The translations under genes and the position numbers were made by a program. The notes below the pieces were generated by a model, which saw only the letters and a list, made by a program, of their open reading frames with translations, had not been told where the DNA came from and did not search any database. Of a stretch of DNA of 64,000 nucleotides, positions 17,484-26,422 are shown one piece after another. This DNA is from an uncultured Clostridia bacterium (lineage in GTDB: Bacteria; Bacillota; Clostridia; Christensenellales; Borkfalkiaceae). The DNA lies in assembly GCA_947624965.1 (NCBI GenBank), contig CANQMN010000008.1:24656-88655 (forward strand). The letters are read 5' to 3'. How positions within the stretch are numbered: the first letter of the stretch is position 1; the number at the start of each line of letters is the position of its first letter.

Positions 17484-18555
17484 ATAAGAATTTGCGCGCA
17501 TGCCTCCGCGCGAGCCCGTCCGCCTCTTCGAGCGCGGGATAGCTCTCCGCCGCCGCAACGGGAAACGCCGAAAGGGCGTCCTCCACAGTCTCGGCGATTC
17601 GGGAGAATGCTATGCGTCCCGCAAGGAAAGCGCAAACCGCCTCCTCCGCCGCCGCGTTGAGCACGGTGGGCGCGGTCCCGCCCCGCTTCCCCGCTTCGAG
17701 CGCAAGCCCGTAGCAGGGGAACTTTTCGGCGGGGAGCCGCTCGAAGTGGAGCGCCCCGAGCTTTTCGAGGTCGAGCGTGGGCGCGCAGGGCAACCGTTCG
17801 GGATAGGTGAGCGCGAGCTGGATGGGCACGCGCATATCTGGATAGCCGAGCTGGGCGATCGCCGCGCCGTCGCAAAAACAGACGAGGGAATGCACGATGC
17901 TTTCGGGGTGCACGACGGCGGAGATGCGCGAGAAGTCCGCGCCGTACAGCCATTTCGCCTCGATGATCTCGTATCCCTTGTTGAGCAAGGTCGCCGAATC
18001 CACCGTGATCTTCGCCCCCATGCGCCACGTCGGATGCTTCAAGGCGTCCTCCGCCCGCACGCGGGAGAGCTGTTCTTCGGTAAAATGCAAAAACGGTCCG
18101 CCGCTCGCGGTGAGCACGAGCCGCTCGAAGGGGGCGTCCCTGCGGAAGGAGAGCGCCTGAAAGATCGCGGAATGCTCGCTGTCCACGGGGACGATCTCCG
18201 CGCCGCACCGCCGCGCCGTCTCCGTTACGAGCTGTCCGCCGCAGACGAGGGATTCCTTGTTCGCGAGGGCGATCTTCTTGCCCAGCGCCGCCGCCTGCAA
18301 GGTATAGCGGAGCCCCGCGAACCCGCCCGCCGCGATAAAGGCGACGTCGCAGTCGTCAAAGATATCCTCCGCCGCGCCGTCCGCCGCAACGTACGCCGCG
18401 CGCGGATGGAATTCCTCCGCCATCGACCGCAGACCTGCGCGGTCCCGCCCTGCGACGAGGACGGAAAAACAAAATCTATCGCGGTGATTGCGCACGGTCT
18501 CGGCGACCTGTCTGCCGATGTTTCCCGTACAACCGACGAGCGCGATCTTCTGCAT
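17473..18555 (-). CDS. dxr: 1-deoxy-D-xylulose 5-phosphate reductoisomerase
   Basis: Second step of the non-mevalonate isoprenoid pathway, making MEP with NADPH. 360 residues. N-terminal NADPH-binding GCTGNIGRQ (8-16); metal and substrate motifs PVDSEHSAIFQ, TASGGPF and HPTWRMGAKITVDSATLLNKG are intact; EAKWLYG follows. The product feeds uppS, which lies two genes upstream in the same cluster, so the cluster couples isoprenoid supply to cell-envelope lipid-carrier synthesis. Confidence 0.97.
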   Translation of the reverse strand: MQKIALVGCTGNIGRQVAETVRNHRDRFCFSVLVAGRDRAGLRSMAEEFHPRAAYVAADGAAEDIFDDCDVAFIAAGGFAGLRYTLQAAALGKKIALANKESLVCGGQLVTETARRCGAEIVPVDSEHSAIFQALSFRRDAPFERLVLTASGGPFLHFTEEQLSRVRAEDALKHPTWRMGAKITVDSATLLNKGYEIIEAKWLYGADFSRISAVVHPESIVHSLVCFCDGAAIAQLGYPDMRVPIQLALTYPERLPCAPTLDLEKLGALHFERLPAEKFPCYGLALEAGKRGGTAPTVLNAAAEEAVCAFLAGRIAFSRIAETVEDALSAFPVAAAESYPALEEADGLARRHARKFLYDD

Positions 18556-18575
18556 GGCTGTCTCCTTTATCCGAA

Positions 18576-18600
18576 AACGCCCGCGTGGACAGCGGGCGTT
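18576..18600 (-). terminator. Hairpin between cdsA and dxr, possible attenuator
   Basis: Nine-bp perfect stem AACGCCCGC/GCGGGCGTT (18576-18584, 18592-18600) with a 7-base loop. On the minus strand only TTTC follows, so it is a weak terminator or a processing site inside the operon. Confidence 0.5.
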
Positions 18601-18621
18601 CCGATATTCATTCTATGCGGC

Positions 18622-19689
18622 TTATCCCACGATCATGATCCGCGCCACCATCGTAAGGCAGACGACGAGCGACGCGAAGAGCGAGGAATCGATCCGATCG
18701 AGGATCCCGCCGTGCCCCGGCAGGATCTTGCCCATGTCCTTGATGCCGAGTTTTCGCTTGACGGCGCTCTCCACGAGGTCGCCGAACTGCGAGAACGCCG
18801 ACGTGAGGATGCCGAGCGAGAGGAAGAAGATGATGTTGAGCGCGTTGATGGGAAGCTCCCATCCGAGCGGCGCGATGAGCCCCGAGCCGTCGAGCAAGGT
18901 AAAGCCGTAGCAGGCGAAGAAGATGACGACCGCGCCGATCGCGCCGCCGATGAGTCCGCCGAGCCCCCCCACGAGCGTCTTTTTGGGGGAGACGGAGGGC
19001 GCCATCTTGGCGGGGAACTTCTTCCCGAACAGCCGCCCGAACACATATGCGAGCGAATCGGCGAACGGGCAGATGACGAACACGAAGAGGACGGCGAGCT
19101 CGGAATACTTTTCGAGGTGGTTGCACACTTCGAGCACGAGCAGGAAGAAGGACGGGTAGATGTAGGAGAGCAGGGAATATCCCGTGGATTCGAGATCGAC
19201 CTTTCCGTGCGCGAACACGAGGAGCGCGAAGAGCAGGGCGATGCCCGCTATGAACACGACGAACGTGATGTGCAGCGAATAATTTCGCCCGCGCGCGCCC
19301 AAAAAGCCCGTGCCGCCCGCGACGGGATCGGGCAAACTGATGCCGAGAACGTCCGCAAAGTAGAAGTCGCTCACGGAATAGGCGACGAGCACGAGGACGG
19401 AAAACACCATGACGATGATCTTTTGCGAACCGTGCAGTTTTTCCCCGAACGCGCGGAGCATCTCCCATGTCCCGACGCCCGCAAACAGAAAGAGCAGGAC
19501 GTCGAAACACAGATCTCCCACGCCGAGCGGGATCGTTCTTCCGTCGTCCGTAACATAGGGCACCCAGACGAACATCTTCATCAAGAAGAACGCGAGCAGC
19601 ACGACGCAATATACAACGCCCGTGAGAAGGCGCAACCGCAAATTGTTCTCCTTCTTCACAGGCGCAGCCTGTACTTCTTCGTTTTCCAT
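18622..19689 (-). CDS. cdsA: Phosphatidate cytidylyltransferase (CDP-diacylglycerol synthase)
   Basis: Integral membrane enzyme making CDP-diacylglycerol from CTP and phosphatidate. 355 residues from ATG 19689, about 80 longer than the common family size owing to extra residues in the N-terminal half (about 30-150). The C-terminal signature SAVKRKLGIKDMGKI with PGHGGILDRIDS is perfect. About nine membrane segments are visible. An upstream TTG start (MRGRKDM) is possible but lacks support. Operon position between uppS and dxr is conserved. Confidence 0.94.
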   Translation of the reverse strand: MENEEVQAAPVKKENNLRLRLLTGVVYCVVLLAFFLMKMFVWVPYVTDDGRTIPLGVGDLCFDVLLFLFAGVGTWEMLRAFGEKLHGSQKIIVMVFSVLVLVAYSVSDFYFADVLGISLPDPVAGGTGFLGARGRNYSLHITFVVFIAGIALLFALLVFAHGKVDLESTGYSLLSYIYPSFFLLVLEVCNHLEKYSELAVLFVFVICPFADSLAYVFGRLFGKKFPAKMAPSVSPKKTLVGGLGGLIGGAIGAVVIFFACYGFTLLDGSGLIAPLGWELPINALNIIFFLSLGILTSAFSQFGDLVESAVKRKLGIKDMGKILPGHGGILDRIDSSLFASLVVCLTMVARIMIVG

Positions 19690-19722
19690 ATCTTTTCGCC
19701 CCCGCAAAGGAGGGACTCCTTG

Positions 19723-20415
19723 TTACAGTTTCCCGAACCGCCGATCCCGCGCGGCATAGGCTTTGAGCGCCTCGTCGAAATCTTCGTCCGTAAATTCCGG
19801 GAACATCTTCTCCGAAAAATAAAATTCGGAATAGGCGCACTGCCAGAGCAAAAAGTTGGAGATGCGCAGTTCCTTTCCCGTCCTTATGAGAAGGTCGGGC
19901 GCGGGCATATCTCCCGTCCGGAGCAGGGAGGAAAACGTCTCCTCGTCCACCTCTTTCCCGCGGCGGACCGCTTCGTTCGCGGCGGCGAGGATATCCTGCC
20001 GCCCGCCGTAGCCGATGGCGAGCACGAGCGTCCCCCGTTCGCCGCCCGCCGTTCTCTCCTCTCCCGCGCGGATGAGCGTCCCGATATCCGCGGGCAACAG
20101 GGACAGATCGCCGATCACGCGGAGGGAGATCCCCTTCTTGCGGAGCGTCTCGGCGTTGCTCGCGAAAAATTCGCGGAAGAGCCCGAAGAGCCCTTTGAGC
20201 TCCTCCTCGGGGCGGTTGAGATTTTCGGTGGAGAGCGCGAACAGCGTGCAATAGCGCACGCCCGTATCGAAGACGTGCTCGGTGAGCGCGATCATGCGCT
20301 TTACGCCCGCGCGATGTCCCGCGCTCCGCGGCAACAGCCGCTTTTTCGCCCACCTGCCGTTTCCGTCCATGATGATGGCGACATGGCGGGGCGTATTTGC
20401 TCCGACTTCCGCCAT
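19723..20415 (-). CDS. uppS: Undecaprenyl diphosphate synthase (isoprenyl transferase)
   Basis: cis-Prenyltransferase that makes undecaprenyl diphosphate, the cell-wall lipid carrier. 230 residues starting MAEVGANTPRHVAIIMDGNG; the catalytic motif IIMDGNGRWAK, the RxxGH region and FALSTENLNRP are present, and the C-terminal signature PDLLIRTGKELRISNFLLWQ is intact. Start ATG 20415 shares one base with the frr stop (TGATG), so translation is coupled. A longer frame upstream merely runs antisense into frr. Confidence 0.96.
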   Translation of the reverse strand: MAEVGANTPRHVAIIMDGNGRWAKKRLLPRSAGHRAGVKRMIALTEHVFDTGVRYCTLFALSTENLNRPEEELKGLFGLFREFFASNAETLRKKGISLRVIGDLSLLPADIGTLIRAGEERTAGGERGTLVLAIGYGGRQDILAAANEAVRRGKEVDEETFSSLLRTGDMPAPDLLIRTGKELRISNFLLWQCAYSEFYFSEKMFPEFTDEDFDEALKAYAARDRRFGKL

Positions 20416-20987
20416 CAGACGGTCATGAGCTCCTTTTCCTTCGCCGCGATCTCTTTCTCGATCCGCTCGATGTATTTCCCGACGCACTCCTCGATGTCGA
20501 GTTCGAGATTTCTCGCCTCGTCCTCGGAGAGCTCCTTGCCGTTCTTCATCTTCTTCACGGTGTCCATCGCCTCGCGGCGGTTGTTGCGCGCGGCGACCTT
20601 GCTGTCCTCGCCCATGCGCCTTATCTGCTTCACGAGATCGCGCCGACGCTCCTCGGTGAGTTCGGGGAACACGAGGCGGATGACGTTGCCGTCGTTGGCG
20701 GGATTGATGCCGAGCGCGGAACTTTGGATGGCTTTCTCGATGGATTTGAGAAGGGATTTATCCCACGGGCTGATCACGAGACAGCGCGCGTCCGCCGCGG
20801 AGATGTTGCCGAGCTGGTTGAGCGGGCTCATGCCGCCGTACGCCTCTACGAGCAACTTGTCGAGCACGTGCGGATTGGCGCGTCCCGCGCGGATGGCGGA
20901 ATAATCGTCTTTGAGAACGTTCACCGTCTTTTCGAGTTTGTCCTCCAAGATGAGAAGGACTTCTTCCGCCTTTTCGTTATCGATCAT
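20415..20987 (-). CDS. frr: Ribosome recycling factor
   Basis: Releases ribosomes from mRNA after termination, together with EF-G. 190 residues, slightly longer than the usual 185. Family motifs DYSAIRAGRANPHVLDKL, YGGMSPLNQLGNIS and FPELTEERRRDLVKQ (C-terminal R-rich helix) are present. It lies 10 bp after pyrH and overlaps uppS by one base, matching the standard pyrH-frr-uppS-cdsA-dxr-rseP order. Confidence 0.98.
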   Translation of the reverse strand: MIDNEKAEEVLLILEDKLEKTVNVLKDDYSAIRAGRANPHVLDKLLVEAYGGMSPLNQLGNISAADARCLVISPWDKSLLKSIEKAIQSSALGINPANDGNVIRLVFPELTEERRRDLVKQIRRMGEDSKVAARNNRREAMDTVKKMKNGKELSEDEARNLELDIEECVGKYIERIEKEIAAKEKELMTV

Positions 20988-20997
20988 ACAGACCTCC

Positions 20998-21708
20998 TTA
21001 TTCGTTGCTGATCAAGGTTCCTATTTTTTCACCGCACACCGTGCGGATGATGGAATTCTTTTCGCCGAGGGCGAACGCGAGCACGGGGATACGGTTTTCC
21101 TTGCACATCGTCGCCGCCGTCGCGTCCATCGCTTTGAGATTTTTATTGATGATCTCGTCGAAAGTGAGCCTGTCGTATTTCTTCGCTTCGGGGTTGACGC
21201 GGGGGTCACTGTCGTAAATGCCGTCCACGTTCTTCGCCATGAGCAGTACGTCCGCGGCGATCTCGCACGCGCGCTGTGCCGCCGCCGTGTCCGTGGAACA
21301 GTACGGGTTCCCCGTGCCGCACGCGAGAATGACGATGCGCCCCTTTTCAAAGTGGTGGAGCGTCTTGCGCAAAACGTACGGCTCCGCGACCGAGACCATG
21401 TTGAGCGCCGTCTGCACGCGCGTGGGAATGCCCTTCTTTTCGATGGCGTCCATCATCGCGAGCGAATTCATCACGGTCGCCAGCATGCCCATGTGGTCTG
21501 CTGTCGTCCTGTCCATGTTCGTGCCCTGCCGACCCCGCCAAAAGTTTCCGCCGCCGATGACGAGCGCGATCTCCACGCCCATGCCGTGGATCTGCACGAG
21601 CTGATCGACTACGTTGGAGATGACGTCCTCGTTGAGCCCGAACCGCTGTTCCCCGGCGAGCGCCTCCCCCGACAGTTTGAGTAAAACACGCTTATATTTC
21701 GGTTGCAT
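20998..21708 (-). CDS. pyrH: UMP kinase
   Basis: Phosphorylates UMP to UDP. 236 residues, with the amino-acid kinase fold signatures VLLKLSGEALAG (8-19), VIGGGNFWRGR, and DPRVNPEAKKYDRLTFDE. A promoter sits at 21745-21773. pyrH opens a transcript running through frr, uppS, cdsA, dxr and rseP. Confidence 0.98.
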   Translation of the reverse strand: MQPKYKRVLLKLSGEALAGEQRFGLNEDVISNVVDQLVQIHGMGVEIALVIGGGNFWRGRQGTNMDRTTADHMGMLATVMNSLAMMDAIEKKGIPTRVQTALNMVSVAEPYVLRKTLHHFEKGRIVILACGTGNPYCSTDTAAAQRACEIAADVLLMAKNVDGIYDSDPRVNPEAKKYDRLTFDEIINKNLKAMDATAATMCKENRIPVLAFALGEKNSIIRTVCGEKIGTLISNE

Positions 21709-21744
21709 GATATCCCCTCTTATGTTCCGGCGATCTCTTTTTTC

Positions 21745-21773
21745 AGTATAACATACCCGCGCAAAAAAAGCAA
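21745..21773 (-). promoter_or_regulatory. Sigma-A promoter of the pyrH-rseP operon
   Basis: Minus strand: -35 TTGCTT (21768-21773), 17-bp spacer, -10 TATACT (21745-21750) with a TG extension (TGTTATACT). No further site is evident in the roughly 30-nt leader. Confidence 0.8.
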
Positions 21774-21907
21774 TACTTTCCTCGGAAGAAATCCCGCGCG
21801 CGCCGCGGAAAAGCGTCTGCGGCGCGCCCCTCTTTTGCGCGAAAGTTGCGGTTTTTTTGCAGTATTGCGCGAAAACGCCGTCCGCCCCGAAAAAGGCGGG
21901 CGCGGGC

Positions 21908-22708
21908 TTACGCGCGCTCCCTCACGCGCATGGCGTTGAGCTCCTGCACTCTGCCGAGGAAGGAGACCGCCGTCTCCCGCCTTTTGAGCGTCTCGGTGAA
22001 CTTCGCCGTAACGAGCGCATAGATACAGAAGATGGGCGGCGCGCCGAGGTTGGTCTCCAAGAGGGAATTGACGACGAGCGTCGTGATCTTCTGCCCCCAG
22101 TCTGCGATTTCCGCGCTTCGGATGCCGCCGAGAAGAAGCGAGAACTCCCAAGCGAACTGCACGAGTATGCCGATCGCGAGCATCCAAAAGAGCGGGAAAC
22201 GCTTCGTCCTGTCCCTCTGAAACAGATTATAGCAGATCGCGGCGCCGTACCCGAGCACGAGGATGAGCGCCATATAGCCGTGGTAGGCGCCCGTCGTGCG
22301 CTGGATCTTGATGGGCGCAAGGTCCTGCCCGAAGGTATTCGCGAGCATGGGCGCGGCGATCCACCAGACCGCGATAAGCAGGGACCATTCCGCGAGATGT
22401 TTGTCCTTGGAAAACCAAAGCCAGATCCAAACGAAGTTGGTGATGCCGTAGCTCATGCTCATCCAAAGGAGCACCCAGAAGAGATCGCCGCCCTCGATGG
22501 AGCGCGAATGCGTGGCGAGGTGAAAGATGCCGTAATCGACGATCATGTATAAAATGCCGCCCGCGATGCCCCAGAGCAGGGTGAGGTATTTTTTCTTGAC
22601 GACAAGAAGGACGCACAGCCCGACGAGAAACGCGATGTCGAGGTAGATATACAGGGGGTTGAACACCCGTTGGGCGACGATCTCGCCCGCGAGAAGGGAC
22701 GGTTGCAT
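21908..22708 (-). CDS. Seven-helix membrane protein of unknown function
   Basis: 266 residues, hydrophobic throughout, with about seven membrane segments and little outside them. Notable stretches are GIAGGILYMIVDYGIFHLAT (about 47-66), WIWLWFSKDKHLAEWS, and TTGAYHGYMALILVLGYG. I do not recognise the family. The N-terminus has no signal peptide. It starts 25 bp downstream of the tsf terminator and has a GGGAG ribosome binding site; no promoter was found in the short gap, so expression may depend on readthrough from tsf. It ends before a GC-rich stretch leading to pyrH. Confidence 0.65.
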   Translation of the reverse strand: MQPSLLAGEIVAQRVFNPLYIYLDIAFLVGLCVLLVVKKKYLTLLWGIAGGILYMIVDYGIFHLATHSRSIEGGDLFWVLLWMSMSYGITNFVWIWLWFSKDKHLAEWSLLIAVWWIAAPMLANTFGQDLAPIKIQRTTGAYHGYMALILVLGYGAAICYNLFQRDRTKRFPLFWMLAIGILVQFAWEFSLLLGGIRSAEIADWGQKITTLVVNSLLETNLGAPPIFCIYALVTAKFTETLKRRETAVSFLGRVQELNAMRVRERA

Positions 22709-22732
22709 GATTTTATCTCCCGTGTCGATACG

Positions 22733-22761
22733 AAAAAAGAGCCGTCGAACGGCTCTTTTTT
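22733..22761. terminator. Bidirectional terminator after tsf
   Basis: Stem AGAGCCGT/ACGGCTCT (22738-22745, 22749-22756), CGA loop, with A6 before and T6 after, so it works on both strands. It lies 11 bp beyond the tsf stop. Confidence 0.9.
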
Positions 22762-22771
22762 GTAAATTTCG

Positions 22772-23686
22772 TTACTTCTTCATCGCTTCGACTTGCTTGG
22801 CGACTTCTTCGGACAGGTCCTCGCTCTTCTTTTCGAGCCCCTCGCCCATGACGAAGAACACGAACGCATGCAGCGCGGTCTCGGGAAGTTTCGCGCCCGC
22901 GATGAGCTGTTTCAGGGTTACCTTGTCGTCCTTGACGAATTTCTGTTCGAGGAGACAGTTCTCCTCGTAGAACTTCTTGATCTTGCCCTCGACGATGCCG
23001 GCGAGTACCTTTTCGGGCTTGCCCGCCATCTTCTCGTCGTTGCGGATCTCTTGCAGGAGAATGGATCTCTCCTTCTCGACGGTCTCGGGAAGGACATCCC
23101 CCTTGCAAAGATACGCGGGCTTGGAGAACGCGGTGTGCAGCGCGATGTCGTGCGCGAGCGCCTTGTTCTCGGGCGTGGCGGGGCAGGCAAAGTCGAGCAT
23201 GACGCCCATCGTGCCGCCCATGTGGATATATGTTTCGACGAAGCCTTCGCTCTCGTACCGCGCAAAACGGCGCACCGAGATCTTTTCGCCGATGACGCCC
23301 ACCTGCTCTTGGATGTACGTCTCCACCGTCTTGCCGCCGAGCTCGCTCGCGAGAAGTTCCGCAACGTCCGCGGGCGCGACTTTTGCGATCTGCTTCGCGA
23401 TCGTCTCCGCGATCTCGTGGAAGCGTTCGCCCTTCGCGACGAAATCGCTCTCGCAGTTGACTTCGACGAGCACGCCCGTGTTGCCCTCGACATAGGCGGA
23501 GACGATGCCCTCCGCCGCGATCTTGGAGGCGCGCTTTGCCGCCTTGGCGATGCCGCGCTCGCGGAGGATATCCGCCGCCTTCTCGAAATCGCCCTCCGCG
23601 TCCGTAAGCGCGCGCTTGCAATCCATCATGCCGGCGCCCGTCTGCTCGCGGAGCTTCATAACGTCCTTTGCCGTAAATTCAGCCAT
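22772..23686 (-). CDS. tsf: Elongation factor Ts
   Basis: Guanine nucleotide exchange factor for EF-Tu. 304 residues from ATG 23686 (GGAGAG 8 bases upstream). The N-terminal UBA-like domain has VMKLREQTGAGMMDCKRAL, then the core signature VEVNCESDFVAKG; the second core repeat ends FFVMGEGLEKK. An upstream in-frame ATG would add six residues but sits before the ribosome binding site. rpsB precedes it in the usual rpsB-tsf operon. Confidence 0.98.
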   Translation of the reverse strand: MAEFTAKDVMKLREQTGAGMMDCKRALTDAEGDFEKAADILRERGIAKAAKRASKIAAEGIVSAYVEGNTGVLVEVNCESDFVAKGERFHEIAETIAKQIAKVAPADVAELLASELGGKTVETYIQEQVGVIGEKISVRRFARYESEGFVETYIHMGGTMGVMLDFACPATPENKALAHDIALHTAFSKPAYLCKGDVLPETVEKERSILLQEIRNDEKMAGKPEKVLAGIVEGKIKKFYEENCLLEQKFVKDDKVTLKQLIAGAKLPETALHAFVFFVMGEGLEKKSEDLSEEVAKQVEAMKK

Positions 23687-23704
23687 GGTTTTCTCTCCTT
23701 GCAA

Positions 23705-24475
23705 TTATTCTTCGCTCGCCGCGACGACTTCTTCGATGTCCGCGGGCGCTTCTGCGGGCGCCGCCTCTTCCTCCGCGGGAAGAACGGGCGTCTCGCCCTG
23801 ATTCGCCTCGATGACCGCGTTCGCGATGACCGAAGAGATGAGCTTGATGGCGCGGATCGCGTCGTCGTTGCCGGGAATAACGTAATCGATGAGGTCGGGA
23901 TCGCAGTTGGTATCCGTGATGGCGACGATGGGAATGTGCAGTTTCCTCGCCTCCGAGACCGCGATGTCCTCGTTATGCGGGTCTACGACAAACATCAGCC
24001 CGGGCATGCCGCGCATGTTCTTGATGCCGCCGAGATTGCTTTCCAGCTTTTCCATCTCTTTTTTGAGCCCGAGCACTTCCTTCTTGGGGAGAAGGTCGAA
24101 CTCGCCGCTCTGCTCCATTCTTTCGAGCTTTTCGAGATAATCGATGCGCGAACGGATGGTTTTGAAATTGGTGAGCGTACCGCCGAGCCAACGGGAGTTG
24201 ACATAGAACTGCCCGCAGCGGAGCGCCTCTTCCTTGACGGCGTCCTGCGCCTGCTTCTTGGTGCCGACAAAGAGCACGCTCTTGCCCGCCTTCACGCTCT
24301 CCACGACGAAGGAGTACGCCTCTTCGATGAGCTTTGCGGTCTGTTCGAGATCGACGATGTGGATATCGTGCCGCGCCGCGAAGATGTACTTCTTCATCTT
24401 GGGGTTCCACTTTCTCGTTTGGTGCCCGAAATGGACGCCCGCTTCGAGAAGCTGTTTCATGGTGATAACTGCCAT
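23705..24475 (-). CDS. rpsB: 30S ribosomal protein S2 with an acidic C-terminal tail
   Basis: 256 residues from ATG 24475 (GGAGG four bases upstream). The S2 core shows [49 protein letters not shown] and [25 protein letters not shown]. After the core ends near residue 225, an Ala/Glu/Pro-rich acidic tail of about 30 residues follows, longer than in most bacteria. A near-consensus promoter lies 120 bp upstream. Confidence 0.98.
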   Translation of the reverse strand: MAVITMKQLLEAGVHFGHQTRKWNPKMKKYIFAARHDIHIVDLEQTAKLIEEAYSFVVESVKAGKSVLFVGTKKQAQDAVKEEALRCGQFYVNSRWLGGTLTNFKTIRSRIDYLEKLERMEQSGEFDLLPKKEVLGLKKEMEKLESNLGGIKNMRGMPGLMFVVDPHNEDIAVSEARKLHIPIVAITDTNCDPDLIDYVIPGNDDAIRAIKLISSVIANAVIEANQGETPVLPAEEEAAPAEAPADIEEVVAASEE

Positions 24476-24594
24476 AATGCCTCCGTTATACCGCCTCCGC
24501 ACGCCTTTTTCCGCTCTTTTTCCGCCGATGAGATTTGCGGAACACGGGAAGCGGAACGCGCGAAGTGAGGATTGCCCGCATTGCGAGCGTTACG

Positions 24595-24623
24595 ATTATA
24601 CCATAGCGGAAAATTTTTTGCAA
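24595..24623 (-). promoter_or_regulatory. Strong sigma-A promoter of rpsB-tsf
   Basis: Minus strand: -35 TTGCAA (24618-24623), 17-bp spacer, -10 TATAAT (24595-24600) with the TG extension TGGTATAAT. The leader is about 110 nt, long enough for S2-type autoregulation, but I see no defined structure. Confidence 0.85.
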
Positions 24624-24685
24624 CTTGTTTTGAAGCGGAAAAACGGAATTTTCCCGCGGCGCGACGAAAAAATCCCGCAAACCGC

Positions 24686-24728
24686 TTGACAGCGGGAGCG
24701 ACCCGAACTATAATTAAAATACGAATTA
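24686..24728 (+). promoter_or_regulatory. Consensus promoter and candidate MarR operator of the redox operon
   Basis: -35 TTGACA (24686-24691), 17-bp spacer, -10 TATAAT (24709-24714). An inverted repeat TAATT...AATTA spans 24711-24728, covering the -10 end and the start site. This is where a MarR-type autorepressor encoded by the first gene would bind; that link is inference. Confidence 0.75.
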
Positions 24729-24745
24729 GGATTTCAGAGGTCTTT

Positions 24746-25186
24746 ATGGACGCACGCACCTTTTTTTACACACTCGGGAAACTCGTGTACGGGCTCGACG
24801 GCGCGTACGAAGAGTACGGGCGGAACTGCCGCGTGGGTTCGCCCAACCTTTTGTGGATCCTCTACGCCCTGAACGACGGCGGGCGGCACAGCCAAAAGCA
24901 AATTTGCGGCGACTGGGCGATCCCGCGGAGCACGGCGAATACCATCGTAAAAGATTTGGAGAGCAAAAACTACGTTGCGCTCTCCCGGATCGAAGGCGAA
25001 CGGCGGGAACTTCTCATCTCCCTCACGCCGCGCGGCAAGGAATATGCGGACGGAATTTTGTCCGACCTCTACGCGCGGGAAAGGGAAATTTATTCGGAGA
25101 TAGAAGCCCCCGAAGAACTTCTCGAAACTTTGCAAAATTTGGCGGCGAAGATGCAGAAGATCGCCGCAAAAGGAGATAAAATATGA
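24746..25186 (+). CDS. MarR-family transcriptional regulator
   Basis: 146 residues. A winged helix-turn-helix covers about 35-100: SQKQICGDWAIPRSTANTIV is the recognition region and YVALSRIEGERRELLISLTPRG the wing. Flanking helices fit the MarR dimer. MarR proteins usually repress an adjacent operon and respond to phenolics, quinones or oxidants. This gene opens a five-gene operon; its stop overlaps the next start (ATGA). Confidence 0.88.
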   Translation: MDARTFFYTLGKLVYGLDGAYEEYGRNCRVGSPNLLWILYALNDGGRHSQKQICGDWAIPRSTANTIVKDLESKNYVALSRIEGERRELLISLTPRGKEYADGILSDLYAREREIYSEIEAPEELLETLQNLAAKMQKIAAKGDKI

Positions 25187-25659
25187 GCAAGAAAATTTTG
25201 GTAGCGTATTTTTCCGCGAGCGGAACGACGAAACGGGCTGCAAGCCTTCTTGCAAAGGCGGCGAACGCCGACCTCTTCGAGATCGAGCCCAAAGAGCCCT
25301 ATACGAACGCCGACCTCGATTGGACGAACAAGAAGAGCCGCTCGTCGTTGGAGATGAACGACCCCGCTTCCCGCCCCGAGATCAAAAGCCGCGTCGAAAA
25401 TCTTTCGGACTATGACGCCGTTTTCGTCGGCTTCCCCGTGTGGTGGTACACCGCGCCGACCATTATCAAGACCTTCCTCGAAAGCTACGATTTTTCGGGC
25501 AAACAGATCGTCCTCTTTGCGACGAGCGGCGGGAGCGGGCTCGGCAAGACGGAGAGCGCCTTGAAGCCCTGCGCCCCGAACGCCGAATGGAAGGGCGGAA
25601 AACTCCTGAACGGCGCAAGCGAAGCCTCGCTCAAATCTTGGGTGGAGGGTGTGTTATGA
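25183..25659 (+). CDS. Flavodoxin-like FMN protein (NAD(P)H-quinone or flavin reductase type)
   Basis: 158 residues. The phosphate-binding loop is FSASGTTKRAA (residues 11-21); the aromatic FMN-stacking segment is FVGFPVWWYTAPTIIKTFLE; GGSGLG follows. It belongs to the Flavodoxin_4 type, cytoplasmic. It starts at ATG 25183, overlapping marR by four bases, and itself overlaps the following gene (ATGA). A paralogous extracytoplasmic version closes the same operon. Confidence 0.87.
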   Translation: MSKKILVAYFSASGTTKRAASLLAKAANADLFEIEPKEPYTNADLDWTNKKSRSSLEMNDPASRPEIKSRVENLSDYDAVFVGFPVWWYTAPTIIKTFLESYDFSGKQIVLFATSGGSGLGKTESALKPCAPNAEWKGGKLLNGASEASLKSWVEGVL

Positions 25660-26414
25660 AGAAGGAAAAAATAACGCAGGACGCGGGGAGGAAGTCGCTC
25701 GGGGCGTTCGCCCCCGACTTCGCGCACTATAACGACGATATCCTCTTCGGCGAGAATTGGAACAACGGCGATATCGACCACAAGACGCGGTGCCTCATCA
25801 CCGTCGTCGCGCTCATGGCTTCGGGCATTACGGACAGTTCGCTCAAATATCACTTGGAGAACGCCAAAAAGGCGGGCGTAACAAGAAAGGAAATTGCCGC
25901 CGCGATCACGCACGTCGCCTTCTATGCGGGCTGGCCCAAGGCGTGGGCGGTGTTCAACATGGCGAAGGACGTCTGGACGGAAGATCGCGCCGAGGACGCA
26001 ATGGCGGCGCATGAAAATTCGATGATCTTCCCCATCGGCGCGCCCAACGACGGCTTTAAACAATATTTCAGCGGAAAGAGCTATCTCGCGCCCGTCTCCA
26101 AAGAACAGGTCGGCATCTTCAACGTTACGTTCGAGCCCTCTTGCCGCAATAATTGGCATATCCACCGCGCGACAAAGGGCGGCGGACAAATTCTCGTCTG
26201 CGTCGCGGGCAGAGGTTGGTATCAAGAATGGGGCAAAGAGGCAATCGAAATGAAGCCGGGGGATGTCGTCAACATCCCCGCGGGCGTCAAACACTTCCAC
26301 GGCGCGGCGAAGGACAGCTGGTTCTCCCACCTCGCCATTGAAGTTCCGGGCGAGAACGCCGCTAACGAATGGTTAGAGCCCGTCTCGGACGAAGAATACA
26401 ACAAGCTCCCGTGA
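25656..26414 (+). CDS. Carboxymuconolactone-decarboxylase-like and cupin fusion protein
   Basis: 252 residues from ATG 25656. Residues about 25-115 form a CMD/AhpD-type helical domain (CLITVVALMASG, YHLENAKKAGVTRKEIAAAI, FYAGWPKAWAVF). The redox CxxC of AhpD is absent, so peroxidase activity is not supported. Residues about 150-235 form a cupin with HxH in NNWHIHRATKGGGQ and PGDVVNIPAGVKHFHGA. Such fusions occur in operons for quinone or aromatic metabolism. Substrate unknown. Confidence 0.85.
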   Translation: MKKEKITQDAGRKSLGAFAPDFAHYNDDILFGENWNNGDIDHKTRCLITVVALMASGITDSSLKYHLENAKKAGVTRKEIAAAITHVAFYAGWPKAWAVFNMAKDVWTEDRAEDAMAAHENSMIFPIGAPNDGFKQYFSGKSYLAPVSKEQVGIFNVTFEPSCRNNWHIHRATKGGGQILVCVAGRGWYQEWGKEAIEMKPGDVVNIPAGVKHFHGAAKDSWFSHLAIEVPGENAANEWLEPVSDEEYNKLP

Positions 26415-26422
26415 GGCGCGCA

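Noticed and set aside
17500..20904. A 1134-codon plus-strand open frame
   Set aside because: Antisense to dxr, cdsA, uppS and frr.
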